Source: Mariannaea sp. PMI_226 (Eukaryota; Ascomycota; Sordariomycetes; Hypocreales; Nectriaceae). Taken from it: 64,000 nt of DNA. Of this stretch, positions 1-11,682 are shown one piece after another; position 1 is the stretch's first letter; every line of letters begins with the position of its first letter. Below the pieces are notes generated by a model. It had not been told where the DNA came from, made no database searches, and saw only the letters and a program-made list of their open reading frames with translations. The position numbers and the translations under genes were made by a program. Where the stretch lies: NCBI GenBank assembly GCA_024336345.1, contig JANFOG010000006.1, forward strand, positions 1,674,001-1,738,000, given 5' to 3'.

Positions 1-2667
1 CCGCCCTGGCATTTAATTAGTTCCCCCACTACCCCAGAGCTTTGTCGGCACGATAATTCAAAATGCGAAAACCCTTTTCAAAGCTGATTTGATAAAGGTT
101 TGAATAGGTCGGAAATGATAAGACACTGGTTGCCTAACCCGCCATTGGAGTGCAAAGGGATAGCAGCGCGGTGGATTTTTGCAGCATCTCCCGTGCTGTT
201 CTCACTGTGCCCATCCTATTTGCGTGGGCATATGTTCTTCACAAACGCAGTGCGGAGCTTTACAAACCAAGCAAACTATTACACGATATGACTTCCATAG
301 TGTAGTAAGTGGTTGCATACTCAGCCCTTTTTTACGAAAAGGAAGTAGCTTTATTGGTATTCAAGGTGGTGTTATGGCACAAGCAACATCAAGCAATCTG
401 TGAATCGCCTTCCAGAGCTGGCTACTAAAACTCCAGGACGATGAGCTATTAAGTCTTGAGACTTGGATGGCACGACTGCTCTTGAGGCTTCACCGGTTAA
501 ATTAATCCACTCAGACCCCCTGTAATTGAGTCTCAATGCCCTTTCAATAGCCCACGGGATTCTAGTCGCATAAATCCTGCTAAAGCCATCCCTGGCTATC
601 GGAGATCTGCCACAGTAGACGTTCACACGACATCTGCAACAAATCGTCCTGGAGTTGCTGGTATATGACACGTGCATATTTCGTGTTGCTTGACGTTAGG
701 ATCTACGTATTTGCAACTTCTTGGTGCACAAGATGTGATCTTGGGTTCTGGACTTCTCGTTGGGTCAGGGCGGAGTCTACCGGCTCATAATGCCGTATTA
801 CGGGTGAAGCGTTGGATGGCGAAACAGGAAGTTCCTGGTCCGCACCCTTGTTCATTGACCCTTGGAACTGGCCTAATCTTGCCTGCGACGCCTGTTCGGG
901 GAGAATTGACCCCCCTTCCCTGGACCATGTTGCCCTCCGTTGAGCTCAGACCTTCGACCTCGTGGATCAAGACGATCCTCGCTTGATAGCTGTACACGCT
1001 TGGTCCACTTATACCACCTTCGTTTCTACCCGGATTCTCCTGTTAAGCCGCCCTTTTAGGCTTTTCCCTCATTCTCTCATCTAACTATCTTTATCCCTTC
1101 CCCATCGTCTTTCTTTTCTCGCCAGTCTTTCTTTATCTTGTTCATAGCCGAGTTGGCTCGAATTCTTAGGAGTTTGTCCGATCGTTTTGTCATCCCTCTT
1201 TTGCCTTGTTTCTTGGCATTCCGTTCAGTCCCTGTCGATCTTCCTCGACCACATTCCTTCCCCTGGAGGCCCATCACATTCGTTTCTTCTTTTCGACAAT
1301 TCAACAAAGGCTTGCTTACAAACTCCCTAGCGGAGTTGTGTGCACACCAAAGTTCCTTCTTTCTCTTTTCCTTCGCGCATTTGATTCGTTTTCAGAAGTC
1401 ACGAGCTGCGACCTTGTCTGGCACGTGGTGGTTTCCAGAGATCAAACAACAGCGCAGCCATTGTACAACATCATTGACCAAGGAAGACTACCTTAGTACG
1501 ACAACTGTGACAGAGTTGAGCTGTGTCAACCTAACCCCTATCTGATCAGTCATATTATATGTGTGCAGGTTCCTGGTGGCGAGCATCGTATATTACTAGA
1601 CTGGTATTCGTGAAGCAGTGCACCGTATCACCTGAAAACGCAAAGATTCAAAATTTGGAATTTCGCCACTGAAAATACCTCTCCGACTTCTTGTGGACTC
1701 GAAAAAATATCTCAAGAATACGTGGTTGGAGCGAGAAGCGTTTGATTGTGAGACAGTTTAACAGAGCCAACTCGAGAACCACGCTACAGATCGCCACAGA
1801 CAGCATTGAGAGAACATTCTTTCGCTGCTTAGCGTACCAATAGACCAGCCGAATTGCTATTTACGCGGTCCTGTGACGCGTTTTTCTCATCTGCGTGGCA
1901 GTGCCGCGACGTCGACCGCGCACTGGAATCTTGTAGTTTCAGGGCATCAGAGGGGCTGGCAAGGGTGCAAGACCACTTCTCGGCGAAGCAATAAAGAGGA
2001 AGGGTTCTTGCTCAATATTCTAGCCAAAGGGCACTTTATCTCCTTTGGAAATATTATCTTTCAAATTTCTTGAAAAGAGTCCCTTTTGACAAGGGGCATT
2101 TAGAGAGGAGGAAAAAAGGGTGGTCCAATATTGGATCTACGAAACTGCGCTATCGAGTTGCTTTGGTGAGTCTGAACCCACTTCACTTACACGCGCCGAA
2201 CCCTTCAAGAACATCACGGACCACGAAAACCAAAGGATCGAGAAGAGCAAGAAAAATTGGATTGAGTGAGAAAGAAAAAAAAGGATTCTGGAGTGAAACC
2301 CTGAAGCTAGGGAGATGTGTGATACGGATGCTATCGCTACTATGAGCAAGTGGCCACAGTTCAGTGTTCCTGCAGTTTGGGATCTCAACTCCTGCATCCA
2401 CTGGGGCTCGTTTGCGCTTGCTACACCTTGGAGGATCCCCTTCCACACAGCCCAGTCACTCGCCATCTTCCGACCTCTTACTCCATTCCCTACGACCGCG
2501 ATCGCTTCGAGTTTTTGCACTTTCAAGTCAAACATCGCCGCTAACTTTGGTACTGTCTAGACAGCCTCGTTGCTTCGTTTCGTTCGTTTACTGGAACAGC
2601 GCCTGTTCCACCACTCATCACTCACTTGCCATAACGACTAGAGTTTGGGTACCCTACGTAGCACATT
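1..2667. other. gene-free stretch upstream of the DUF1996 gene
   Basis: I see no convincing gene here. Several open frames of 60-135 codons exist on both strands, but none shows a recognisable domain, signal peptide or splice-linked continuation. The part after about 1,020 is rich in C and T on the plus strand, as fungal promoters and leaders often are. The last few hundred bases should hold the promoter of the gene starting at 2668. Confidence 0.5.
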
Positions 2668-4422
2668 ATGCTCAAGTCTCTTTTCGCCGTTTCTGCTGGC
2701 CTCATTGGCAGCGCCCATGCCTTTTGGCGCATGGAGTGCCCTGGTCGTGTCGGCGTGGCTCGTATCGATCCTATTATCAACCCTGGAGAGGTCTCGAAGC
2801 ACGCACACTCAATTCATGGATCATCAGGTAAGCCTGCAGTACAAGAAGACTCGTGGAAGAAACCAATCTGCCTCCCATCCTTCCAATTGTCTTGTTGTAG
2901 CTAGCGCAGAGCTGACACACTGTAGCATTTGGCGAGACAGTATCTACTGAACAGCTCATCAATGGAGATTGCACTTCATGCCGAGTTACTCAGGACAAAT
3001 CGGCCTATTGGCACCCATCACTATATTTCCAGGATGCCAATACTGGAAAATATGAAATAGTTCCTCAAACTGGCGGCATGTTGGCGTAAGTAAATTCTGG
3101 TTCTCCCCCAAGGCAGCAGCACTACCTTATATTGAGTCTTCCAAGTTTGTTTTTTGCTCGATCATTCTAACAGTTCAAAAGGTACTATTTACTTTACGGT
3201 GACAATATTACCGCGTTCCCTACAGACTTCAGAATGATATCAGGAGAGAACACTAGAAGGACCTACACAGCTGGTGACCCAAGTAAACCTGATCCAGAGA
3301 AGTCGCTCTGGGAATCTCTTGGCCAAACCGACCAGAGCACTCTGGCTCAACGAGCTCTCGGATTCAATTGCCTGAACTACGCCAAGCCACCTGAGGGCAC
3401 ACTATATCGCCACTACATGCCTGATAAGGCCTACCTCGATGCCAACTGCAAGAATGGTCTCCGCTTCGAGATTATGTTCCCGTCTTGCTGGAAAGGCGGC
3501 AATAATATTGACAGCCCTGACCACAAAAGCCACGTTGCATTCCCTGACCTGGTAATGACCGGAAATTGTCCCAAAGATTACCCATATCGCCTGCCGAGCT
3601 TGATGTATGAGGTTATTTGGGACACTGCATCCTTTGCCAACCGTAACGGGAAGTTTGTTCTCTCTAATGGGGATACAACTGGTAAGCTGATTCGTGAGTA
3701 TAACTCAAGGATACAGAAACTAACACATAACAGGATATAGTTACCATGCTGATTTTATCATGGGATGGGACCATGATTTTCTGCAGAGCGCAGTTAATAC
3801 CTGCACAAGTGACACCGGCCTTATTGAAGATTGTCCTCTGTTCAATGTTGTCGACCAGGGCACGGCTACTTCCTGTGAGATGAAGCTCCCAAAAGCGTTG
3901 GCCAAAGAGAACGTCCAGGGACCTATGCGTCAGCTTCCTGGAAGCGGCGCAGTTAACGCTCCCAGCGTGTCAGTCCCTGCTGCAACTAGCGTCCGTCATG
4001 GACCTAGTTTGACATACGCTCCTGGGCACAAGGCGTCGAACTCTGCGTCTCCTCTTCCAGGCGAGGTTTTCAAAGAGAAGGCTGTTTCAGGTGGCGTCAA
4101 GCCCACGACCTTGACTACCGCTCGTGTCGCGCCAACCCCCTCCTCTGCAGGAGTTGGCATTCTTGCTGCCTCAGGTCCTGCTACCACCGCACCGCCAGCG
4201 GTCAATGCTTTAGACCAGAGCGTGAGCTATTATAGCACTCAGTATGTCACCAACGGAAACATTGTCAGCGAGATCTTCTGGAAGCAAGAGCTGGTTTATG
4301 TGACTAAGCTGGACGATATCACCGTTACGGTCACCATCACGTCAACAGCCGTACCCGCTGCGCCTACGGGCAAGAAACGACGTCGTGGTCTTGGTCATGG
4401 CCATGACCAAAGGCATCAATAG
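2668..4422 (+). CDS. secreted DUF1996-domain protein
   Basis: Four exons, 2668-2827, 2926-3085, 3182-3681 and 3734-4422, give 502 residues. Residues 1-18 form a signal peptide ending in SAHA, so the protein should be secreted. The mature part opens with the DUF1996 hallmarks: FWRMECPGRVGVARIDPI, then a PG..S.HAHSIHGSSAFG block, later ADFIMGWD. All are typical of this fungal extracellular family, whose biochemical role is unknown. A Ser/Thr/Pro-rich tail of about 150 residues follows and ends in a basic, His-rich segment (KKRRRGLGHGHDQRHQ) instead of a GPI signal. Donors are GTAAGC, GTAAGT and GTAAGC. The acceptor of intron 2 (AAAAG before 3182) is weak, but it is the only nearby one that keeps the frame. 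Exon phases 1, 2 and 1 all match across junctions. Confidence 0.9.
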
Positions 4423-5271
4423 GGGAAGAGAAACGAAAGAAAGAAAAGCGAACAGAGTTTCGCACAAAAGAAAGAAAAATTTAACAAAAAAAAAGAAACA
4501 AGCAAAGAGCGAGAATCTGTGGTTGATTCCGCCATTTCTCTATTCTGGACAGGGGCCGGATATCTAGTAACATGCATGGTTTGGGGCACTTTGTTGTGGG
4601 TGGTGGATTTCTGTTTTTGCAGTTGATATGAGCGCCCGGGTCTTTGACAGCATGTGGACTTAGAGAGTTAGCTACACATGGTCAGATACCGGAATGATGA
4701 ATGACAAGAAAACAAAAATAAAAATAAAAATAAAAAAAGGGCAACCTGGAGTTGCACATCATTCTTCTCCCTCGTGATGGTAGTCCACGTGGTTGGATGT
4801 GATGAGAGGATGTAAAGGCTCGCAACCGTTAGAGTAGGCGATGATGCCGACCAATAACTTGGCAGATTTAGCCTTGGTTTGATTCAACCACAAGCCACCA
4901 GGCATGCAGATAAATGAATGCCCCACGAAAATTCATGGACTTGAAATAAAAAACCCCTCCAGAGCTCCTCTCGATGATGTTCTGGGGGAGGGAGAGGGAG
5001 GCTCTTTGGTGGGGGCTGGAATGGGTAGTACATGACAACACATTCCTGGTGATATTGGGGTGAAACTATTGCTATAACCTCAATATTGAATCAATGGCAG
5101 TAAAGGGTTATAGGAGAACAAAGTGGACGACTTTCCGCTCGAGTTTGGAGGTTTGAATTCTTCTCTCTCTTGATCTTTCTCCTTTCCACCAATTCGTAGC
5201 CTCATGCCCAGGAGTCCAATATCACAACCCTTCACGGTCACTCGACGTCGCATGAAGTGCGTGCCATCATC
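4423..5271. other. intergenic region with an (AAAAT)n microsatellite
   Basis: No gene seen. An A-rich AAAAT-type microsatellite lies around 4709-4738. The 3' end of the DUF1996 transcript and the promoter of the next gene must lie here. A CT-rich run at about 5157-5190 precedes the next start, as is common in fungal promoters. Confidence 0.5.
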
Positions 5272-7971
5272 ATGAGCTTCGTCTCCTTGTTTCGGAGAGA
5301 GGCGGAGTCCACGGCTGGGACCCTGAATCTAGGATGGCTTCTTGCATTCTCTCTCGCCGGTGCGGTCCTGCTCTTTACCTGTATTGGACTCTTGCTCTCG
5401 TGGCGTATCAAGTCTCGCCCCGAGAATGACAACACGACGACGGTTTACGAAGTTACCCGCTCCAATGGAGGAAATCTCGGCTTCACCAGGCGTCTGACCA
5501 GGCGAAAGTATGTCGTGGCACGTTCATCGAGCCGGCTCTCGCTATCTATCCCACCGCTTCTGAAGCCACTACCGACTTACCAGAGCTTCAACTTTTTCGG
5601 GCAAGGTAGCAAAAGGCGATCGAGGAGCTGGATCGAAGAAGATAAGTTCCACGGACCAACGGTCAACAAGACCATGCGCAACAGCTGGTTTTTTGGGAGA
5701 GAGAGCTGGCTGGGAAAGACGCCGACCTTGCCTAACTTGATGTCTGATAATCGACAACAATCGCCGACAGACGCGGAAAAGGCTGCGCCAGAGCAGACAT
5801 CGGCCGATAGCAGCTTTGAGGAAATGGGCCCCTATGTACACGAACGACAGAGCAAGAAGAGCCCGACACCAGTTCAGCCTGTACCAACCTCACTGCAGCA
5901 GTTGCAGATGAGCCAGACCGCCCCTGAGTTTGTGACTGAGGATTTCCAAGACGATGCTGAGATTCCCGAGAGGGCACCACGAATTCCGGCTCAGGTATTC
6001 TTCAGACCTTCCATCACTGATTCCGATTTGAATGACATCTTGAGATCGACCGAGCGACGTCTTCGGGAAGGGAAGAGTAGATCTCCGACCAAGATGACAC
6101 CTCGTGGCTCGCCTATCAAGTGTTCACCTTCCAAGACTCCTCGTAGTCAAAAGAGCATGTCAACCCACGGCTCAATTCGATCAATGGGGACAGTTGGAAC
6201 CGTTGGCACTGTCAAAATTACACAAATATCAAACAGTCCCAGCAAAAGGGCCACCATTTGCTCGGTTCCCCAAGGCACACATCACTACAGAAGTGCCTCT
6301 ATCAGTTCCATCGGGAGCGCAGCGCAAAGCCTGGTTGCAGAGGCCACTCAAGAGCTTGTAATGTCCAGGGGCTCCTCGAGTCCGAGCAAGTCGAGGGGTC
6401 GTCAATGGGAACAGCCTGAGCCTGAACCGGAACAGATCGACCTGTCGGAGGCCCTGCACACGAGGAGTCGGTCATTGGATAGTGACCAGTCAAGTACACT
6501 CTCCACTGTGTACAGTGTTGGCGAGCAAGAGGAAAAGATAGCTGAAGCTAACATCGCTCGGAAGCGGAACAAGGACGTACCTGATCCTTTCACTGACAAC
6601 AATGGACGGGCATCGCCTCCTAAGCAGCCGCTGTTCGGACCTAGGTCACTGAGAGGCCGGCAGATGAAGATGCATATCACAAGCAATGGACAAAAGCCGA
6701 ACGACATTCACCCACTGTTGCGACCAGGCTCTGCTAGAACACAGCCTGCTGCTAGTCTGCCTTCTTTCTCAATCGTACTTCAACCTCCAAGTGCAACCAA
6801 CAGCATGCACGTACTAGAGCCTCCTTATCCTGTGGACAGCGACGGAATTGCCCTGGCAAGTCCTCTCAGCCCTCCAATGGGCAGTCCTTCACTCAGTGAA
6901 CCTTCAATCACAAGCATGGTAACGCCATCCATAACAACAGTGAGAGACTCTGATGCCGAAAGCACCGATAGCCATGACACCATCGGCCCCCTTGACCACG
7001 CGTGGGCACAAAGTATCAAGGCGGCGACTTACATGTCGCCAACGAACAGAGACAGCATCGTGACGGCTGCCTCTACGCCTTATGATGAGCGGGACATGCT
7101 CTCGCTGTTGCTGTGCAGCTCCCCTCAGACAAAAAGGGCTCTGCCGGAACCTCCCAAGCACTACGGACACATCGATCAGTCGGCCATACCAGCGCCTATC
7201 TCGCCACGACCCCGACGAGACTTCTCGCAGCAACTGAGGGACATGTCTAGTGCCTCGAACGTCAGCTCCATGTATGACGAGGAGTCGGCCATAGACAACC
7301 CGAGTGCAGTCTCTACTGGCTCACCCGGCCGTCGCCCGACACTCCGATCGATCAAATCACCTCCTGCCAACCCGGCTGTCGCTGTCGCAAACTCAGTTGC
7401 CGAGCTCCGCAGGATGAACAGCATGATCAGTTCGTACAGCGTTGCGTCTGTAGCTTCGTCGAATGGCGGTGATCCAGAATCACCTACGCTGCCCAAGCTC
7501 CGGGGAGGAGGTTTCTCACCATCGAGGTCGAACTCCAGAGCAAGCCATGTCGGGCGCCGCAACTACCTGAGCCTCGGCAGCCTCCCCAAGCGAGACAGCG
7601 GCGCCACGAGACAATCTCTGCCCAGTAGTGCGCGCACTAGCCGAGCCACCGCGGGCATTGAGATCCGAGAGGATGATATCGATGACAGGAAAAGCAGCAG
7701 TGACTCGGACATTAGGATCCCTCACGTCGACTTACCCTCTCCTCCCGGGGGTCTTCGAGAGTCCCGACGTACCAGTGCGAACCAAGGTCCTGAGGCTGCT
7801 CCGCCCAGCAAGACGGGACTGAATGCCATTGACGAGATTTTTACTGAACTCCCCCGACACACGCCCAGGAGAATGATTAGGGACAGTCTTGGGATGTATG
7901 ATCACAAAGGATTCCTCAAAAGCTCTCCCAGACCCGTCAGAGAAGGACCTCCCCGCGTTCTGCGGATGTGA
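5257..7971 (+). CDS. single-pass membrane protein with long disordered Ser/Pro-rich tail, function unknown
   Basis: A single intronless frame of 904 codons. Translation may start at 5257 or at the second in-frame ATG, 5272 (MSFVSLFRREAEST); the later start would also be typical. One hydrophobic helix lies at about residues 25-49 and is followed by RIKSRPEN, so the long C-terminal part is probably cytosolic. The rest is low-complexity: SPSK, SPTK, RSRS and PSPP motifs throughout, many proline-directed serine sites (possible kinase targets), and no catalytic domain I can recognise. Conserved-looking islands are LTRRKYVVARSSSRLSLSIP, RNSWFFGRESWLGKTPTLPN (about residues 130-155) and DEIFTELPRHTPRRMIRDSL near the end. 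I know no function for it. The length, unbroken frame and coding-like composition make it a real gene. Confidence 0.85.
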   Translation: MRAIIMSFVSLFRREAESTAGTLNLGWLLAFSLAGAVLLFTCIGLLLSWRIKSRPENDNTTTVYEVTRSNGGNLGFTRRLTRRKYVVARSSSRLSLSIPPLLKPLPTYQSFNFFGQGSKRRSRSWIEEDKFHGPTVNKTMRNSWFFGRESWLGKTPTLPNLMSDNRQQSPTDAEKAAPEQTSADSSFEEMGPYVHERQSKKSPTPVQPVPTSLQQLQMSQTAPEFVTEDFQDDAEIPERAPRIPAQVFFRPSITDSDLNDILRSTERRLREGKSRSPTKMTPRGSPIKCSPSKTPRSQKSMSTHGSIRSMGTVGTVGTVKITQISNSPSKRATICSVPQGTHHYRSASISSIGSAAQSLVAEATQELVMSRGSSSPSKSRGRQWEQPEPEPEQIDLSEALHTRSRSLDSDQSSTLSTVYSVGEQEEKIAEANIARKRNKDVPDPFTDNNGRASPPKQPLFGPRSLRGRQMKMHITSNGQKPNDIHPLLRPGSARTQPAASLPSFSIVLQPPSATNSMHVLEPPYPVDSDGIALASPLSPPMGSPSLSEPSITSMVTPSITTVRDSDAESTDSHDTIGPLDHAWAQSIKAATYMSPTNRDSIVTAASTPYDERDMLSLLLCSSPQTKRALPEPPKHYGHIDQSAIPAPISPRPRRDFSQQLRDMSSASNVSSMYDEESAIDNPSAVSTGSPGRRPTLRSIKSPPANPAVAVANSVAELRRMNSMISSYSVASVASSNGGDPESPTLPKLRGGGFSPSRSNSRASHVGRRNYLSLGSLPKRDSGATRQSLPSSARTSRATAGIEIREDDIDDRKSSSDSDIRIPHVDLPSPPGGLRESRRTSANQGPEAAPPSKTGLNAIDEIFTELPRHTPRRMIRDSLGMYDHKGFLKSSPRPVREGPPRVLRM

Positions 7972-8465
7972 GGGAAATAAGAGCATGATACAAATCCATC
8001 AACGGGACTGGGTATGGGGGTGTTCAATATCGGGACTGGGCGGCTTCATCTTCTTTCGTCGCTTCAATCATCTTGTCATTGTTTTTGGGCGACTGGGTAG
8101 TTGCTCCAGATTGACACACTTTTTTTCTTCTTCTTCTTCGTTCACAAATTCACTTCACGTATATGGAACTTGGAATATCCGCAAATTTTTAGCTGAACTT
8201 GAAAGGGGCTTCTGGATCACGATGGGGGAGGCTCACCACACACATATATATATACTTATATACGTATACCCCATAGCCAGGTTTAATTCTAATATCAAGC
8301 ATTCAATATTTTTGTGAATGCGAATAGATTCGTCTTTTTTCTTCTTCAGAATACCGGCCTGTTCACGATGACATGGCATCTCTCTGTGCGATAGTTTTGT
8401 ACCCAAACGCCAAAGCTCCTCTTGTTGTCCCCCAACCCGACCCCCGACTCTCTTTCTCAACTCAA
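7972..8465. other. convergent intergenic region
   Basis: This stretch separates the 3' ends of two convergent genes. It carries a short TA-rich microsatellite (about 8241-8268) and pyrimidine runs near 8121-8140 and 8334-8348. I see no gene. Confidence 0.5.
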
Positions 8466-9428
8466 TTAATCAACTCGGGGTCTTTTGTTCTCGGAATCAG
8501 CTTTCGACTCCTCTTCTTTGGAACCGTCTGCTTCCACCTCGTCGTGGGCTCGTACTCTGCCAGCACCCTCGCCAAGATCTTCCTCCTCTTCTCCTCCCTG
8601 CCCAATCCAGTTCCCATCTTCGTCAAAATAATCCTGGACGTTGTCCGCCGTGATCCAACCTCCGCTGCCTGGCATGGGGGGAGGAAGCCCGCCGTCTGTA
8701 GTGCCACGCCAAACGCCAGTGAATCCCTCGATGGCCTCGTGCTCGGCGCTGCCTTCGAAAACGATGCGGTCGGCGTACTCTTCCTCCTCGTCCTCCTCGC
8801 CGTCGATGGGGTTAGGGTGGAGGTCTGAGCAGTTGGCCATTGCCTCGTAGAGTTGCTGGGCAGGGCTAGGGTCTGCGTCGGAAGTGGCGGGGGGAGGGAT
8901 AATGGTAAGCTCAACCATGTTGAAGTCGTCGTCGTTGGCGCCGCCGTCGGAGAATTCAAGCTGCATCCAGACAGCCTGAGTGCGGTTCCCCTGCTCCTGG
9001 CTTCCGACTTGTTTCACGGCATGGATAGATATCGAAGGGTAAGGGATTGATACGCCGGCTTCGACTTGTGGGCTGTAGATGGTAAAGTTGCTGCGCGGAT
9101 ATGAGTTAGCAAGGCGATGACAGATCACGTACGAGGCGTGTGAGGCTTACTTGGAATTCACAAAGATGTCGACCTTCTGTTCGACCAGCTCCTCGGCTTC
9201 GCCATTGATGTGCTCAGCCTCGAAGCCTGTTGGGCCCTGGGTGGAATCGGCAGGGAAGACTGGCAGGCTGCCGCATTGCGCCTTGGGGATCCAGGCCTTT
9301 GCGCCAACGACATGTTGATGGAGGACAGGCTTGCCGCCTACAAAGCTGTCTGGAGTTTGCGACTGGTATTCGGATAAGGGCGTATAGTCCTCAGTCGCCG
9401 GAGGAGACCGGATTGTAGTTGGTAGCAT
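8466..9428 (-). CDS. ICln / Lot5-like protein (volume-regulation 'Voldacs' domain)
   Basis: Two exons read on the minus strand, 9428-9151 and 9090-8466, give 300 residues. The donor is GTAAGC and the intron is 60 nt. The start chosen (9428, MLPTTIRSPPA) fits the family better than the ATG 39 codons upstream. Domain signatures are VDIFVNSSNFTIYSP, GVSIPYPSISIHAVK and LYEAMANCSDLHPNP, followed by a long acidic tail (DGEEDEEEEYADRI). This is the layout of pICln/Lot5: a PH-like fold, an acidic stretch and a hydrophilic C-terminus. In animals pICln binds Sm proteins as an snRNP assembly chaperone; the fungal members are poorly studied, so a role in splicing-factor assembly is inference. The C-terminus is basic (NKRPRVD) and could act as a nuclear signal. 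Confidence 0.85.
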
Positions 9429-10252
9429 CGTGAGTAGTAACGAGAACGAATGATGTGAATGACTTTTGGAGGGGCCCAGTAGTAGCTGGGGGAGAATTTG
9501 AGGCGCGCAGTGAGGGACGGGAGCTTTATCGCAAGCACAGGCCATTTCTTATCGTCATAGTGCCTGAACCAGGCAGACAAGTATGCTGTTATTCTATAGT
9601 GCACGTTTAAGTCCTGCTATTGAGAGTTTTTAATGTACAAATTGTTAATAAAGAAGTTATTTATCGCTAATATACAATTGATTGAAGCTTGATAAAGTCA
9701 TTGCATGGAAATCATTATTTTCATCGAGGTTTAGTGACTTGTGACATCTCTTGAAATGTTACTGCAAAACCTGGCTGTGGGGCCCCTTCGTTGGTGAAAT
9801 CATTCCAAATATGGCCCAGCGGGTGCTTAATCGTGATACTGTGTGCATGACTAGACGCTCAGCCCATCCGGATGACGAAACCGAGTCAACCCCCGGCCCT
9901 CTCGAGGGTCAAACATAGACTTTGCGAATGCCGCCGTGATTGCCCCGGACAACGTACCTCGCATTCTATGCCACTTTAAAATCCTGCCTCTTCATGCACT
10001 CCGGGCCCTGGAATTGATGCGCTCGTCTGAGTCCTCTGTCTCTTCCAGAACAAACGATTGAGAGGGCAAATCCCGCTTCGAGGGCGCGCTACCCATCATG
10101 CACAACGGCCGTAGGTTCTTCTACTTTGGCAAATGTGGAATTCGCTGATAATGGTATAAGGGTCTCATCCCCTGCTTGAGCAGGTCCCGTTGACTGTCTC
10201 TCCCTTCGTGTCTCTTCCGACTGCGACCACTCTCTCCTACAACTACAAGACC
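9429..10252. other. divergent promoter region
   Basis: This region lies between two divergently transcribed genes, so both promoters should be here. The part at 9600-9720 is AT-rich. I see no gene in it. Confidence 0.45.
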
Positions 10253-10678
10253 ATGCCTTCAGCGCTCCCTCCCTCGTCTCTGGGCATCTCCGCAGCGTCA
10301 GACGACCCGGCCGACCAACCAAAACCCAAGTACGTCGTCTCGCCCTCGGGGCATGCGGCGCACCCCGACGACATCATCGCGTCCTGCCGCGCGCTGCATG
10401 CGCATGTTGCGAAGATGCAGGAAGATGCCGAGAAGGAACTGAGAGAACTCCAGGAGAGGATCGACGCTAGAGACCTCGCAGAGAAGAGGAGGGTAGCGCC
10501 CGGATGGTTGGACAGCGATGCGCGAATTTTAGAGCCCGAAAGGAACACTTCAGCGTCACCTCCAGGGATCGGCAATGTGCCTCATGGAAAGTCACCTCAA
10601 CAGCAAGGTAATGTGATACCACCTGACGACCAAGGCGCTGAATTGGATCGAGCATTTGGAAGCATGGGGTTGAAATAA
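10253..10678 (+). CDS. small coiled-coil protein, uncharacterised
   Basis: An uninterrupted frame. The start at 10253 (MPSALPPSSLGIS) is preferred to the frame's first ATG at 10190 because the 21 codons before it look like a leader. This gives 141 residues. A helical, charged stretch at about residues 40-80 (CRALHAHVAKMQEDAEKELR and on through ELQERIDARDLAEKRRVAPG) predicts a short coiled coil. It is followed by GWLDSDARILEPE and a polar tail ending FGSMGLK. There is no signal peptide or membrane segment, so it is presumably cytosolic. I do not recognise a named family. The coding-like composition and heptad pattern support a real gene. Confidence 0.65.
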   Translation: MPSALPPSSLGISAASDDPADQPKPKYVVSPSGHAAHPDDIIASCRALHAHVAKMQEDAEKELRELQERIDARDLAEKRRVAPGWLDSDARILEPERNTSASPPGIGNVPHGKSPQQQGNVIPPDDQGAELDRAFGSMGLK

Positions 10679-10861
10679 GTTAAATTTAAATATGCCGTTA
10701 GCTACCCTCTCATATTAATGGCAGGCATTCTTCCTGGCCTGGTAGCAACTATTATATATCTTAATGGCAATTACGTATGTATCATGCGACTATCGAATGA
10801 AAGGGATGTTATGATTTTTTCTCAGCCACCGATCCAGGAGCCCAATTATCTAACATGAACT

Positions 10862-11682
10862 CTACATAAGTCCAGCGATGGCGAAGAGAGCAGCACCGGC
10901 AGCGACGACGTGAGGTACAGCAACGCCGGGTGCATCACCCTGGACAACAGAGGTAGTAGGGGTGCTGATGGTCTGTGGATGGGTCAGCAACAGTAAATAG
11001 AGACTTAAATAGGCGCCAGGAGCCCAAGTAGGAAAGGGATGCGGATTGGCACTCACCCCGTTAGAACCAGTAGGAGTCGAGGGGATGGTGGTAGAAACGA
11101 CAACAGAGGTACTGATGATGGTAGTGGAACCGATGGTAGTGGAACCGATAGCAGTGGTAGTCTCTTCAGGAACCGAAGTAGTCTCGACAGCGGTAGTCTC
11201 AGCGACGCTCTGAGTAGTTGAAGCAGCCTCCGTTGTTTCTACAGTGGCAGAAGTGGGAGCGGCGGCAGAGGTAGAAGGCCCAGAAGATCCGGAGGGGACA
11301 GCAGAAAGACCGCAGCCCTCAGCGGCAGCCTTGACACCATCACCGTAATCTCCCCAAAGATTGTAGGTGTTGGCACATGAAAGACAAGCTTGAAGAAGCT
11401 CCTTCCACTCAGAACTGTCACAGTACCCCTCCTTATCGGCATCCAGGATGGTGTAGCCTGAAGCCGACAGTCAGTAACCATGTTTTCGCCATTGAATGAC
11501 CTATACAGGGGGAACATACCGCAGTTTGCGTGGCACTGGTACTCGGCACCAGTCACAGCGCGCTTGTGCATTGGGACGGTGGCGGGGAACTTGAACTCTC
11601 GGCGAGAAAAGGCATTGTCCAGAGCAGTGGCACTGGCAATGGTAACCAGAGAGCCAAGAGTGAGGATAGTAGAGGTGTACAT
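10862..11682 (-). CDS. GPI-anchored cell-wall protein with N-terminal six-cysteine module
   Basis: Three exons on the minus strand, 11682-11520, 11457-11057 and 10972-10862, give 224 residues. Donors are GTATGT and GTGAGT, both acceptors are CAG, and all phases close. The layout is a signal peptide (MYTSTILTLGSLVTIASATA), a module with about six cysteines (YQCHANCG, GYCDSSEW, CLSCANTYNLWGD, AEGCGL), a Ser/Thr-rich region of roughly 90 residues with repeated TTE and STT motifs suited to O-mannosylation, and a hydrophobic C-terminus preceded by small residues. That is the pattern of a GPI attachment signal. It is probably displayed on the plasma membrane or cell wall. I do not recognise a named fold for the cysteine module. 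Confidence 0.82.

Noticed and set aside
1138..1545. 135-codon plus-strand frame
   Set aside because: CT-rich composition without domain, signal peptide or splice-linked extension; looks like promoter or leader sequence.
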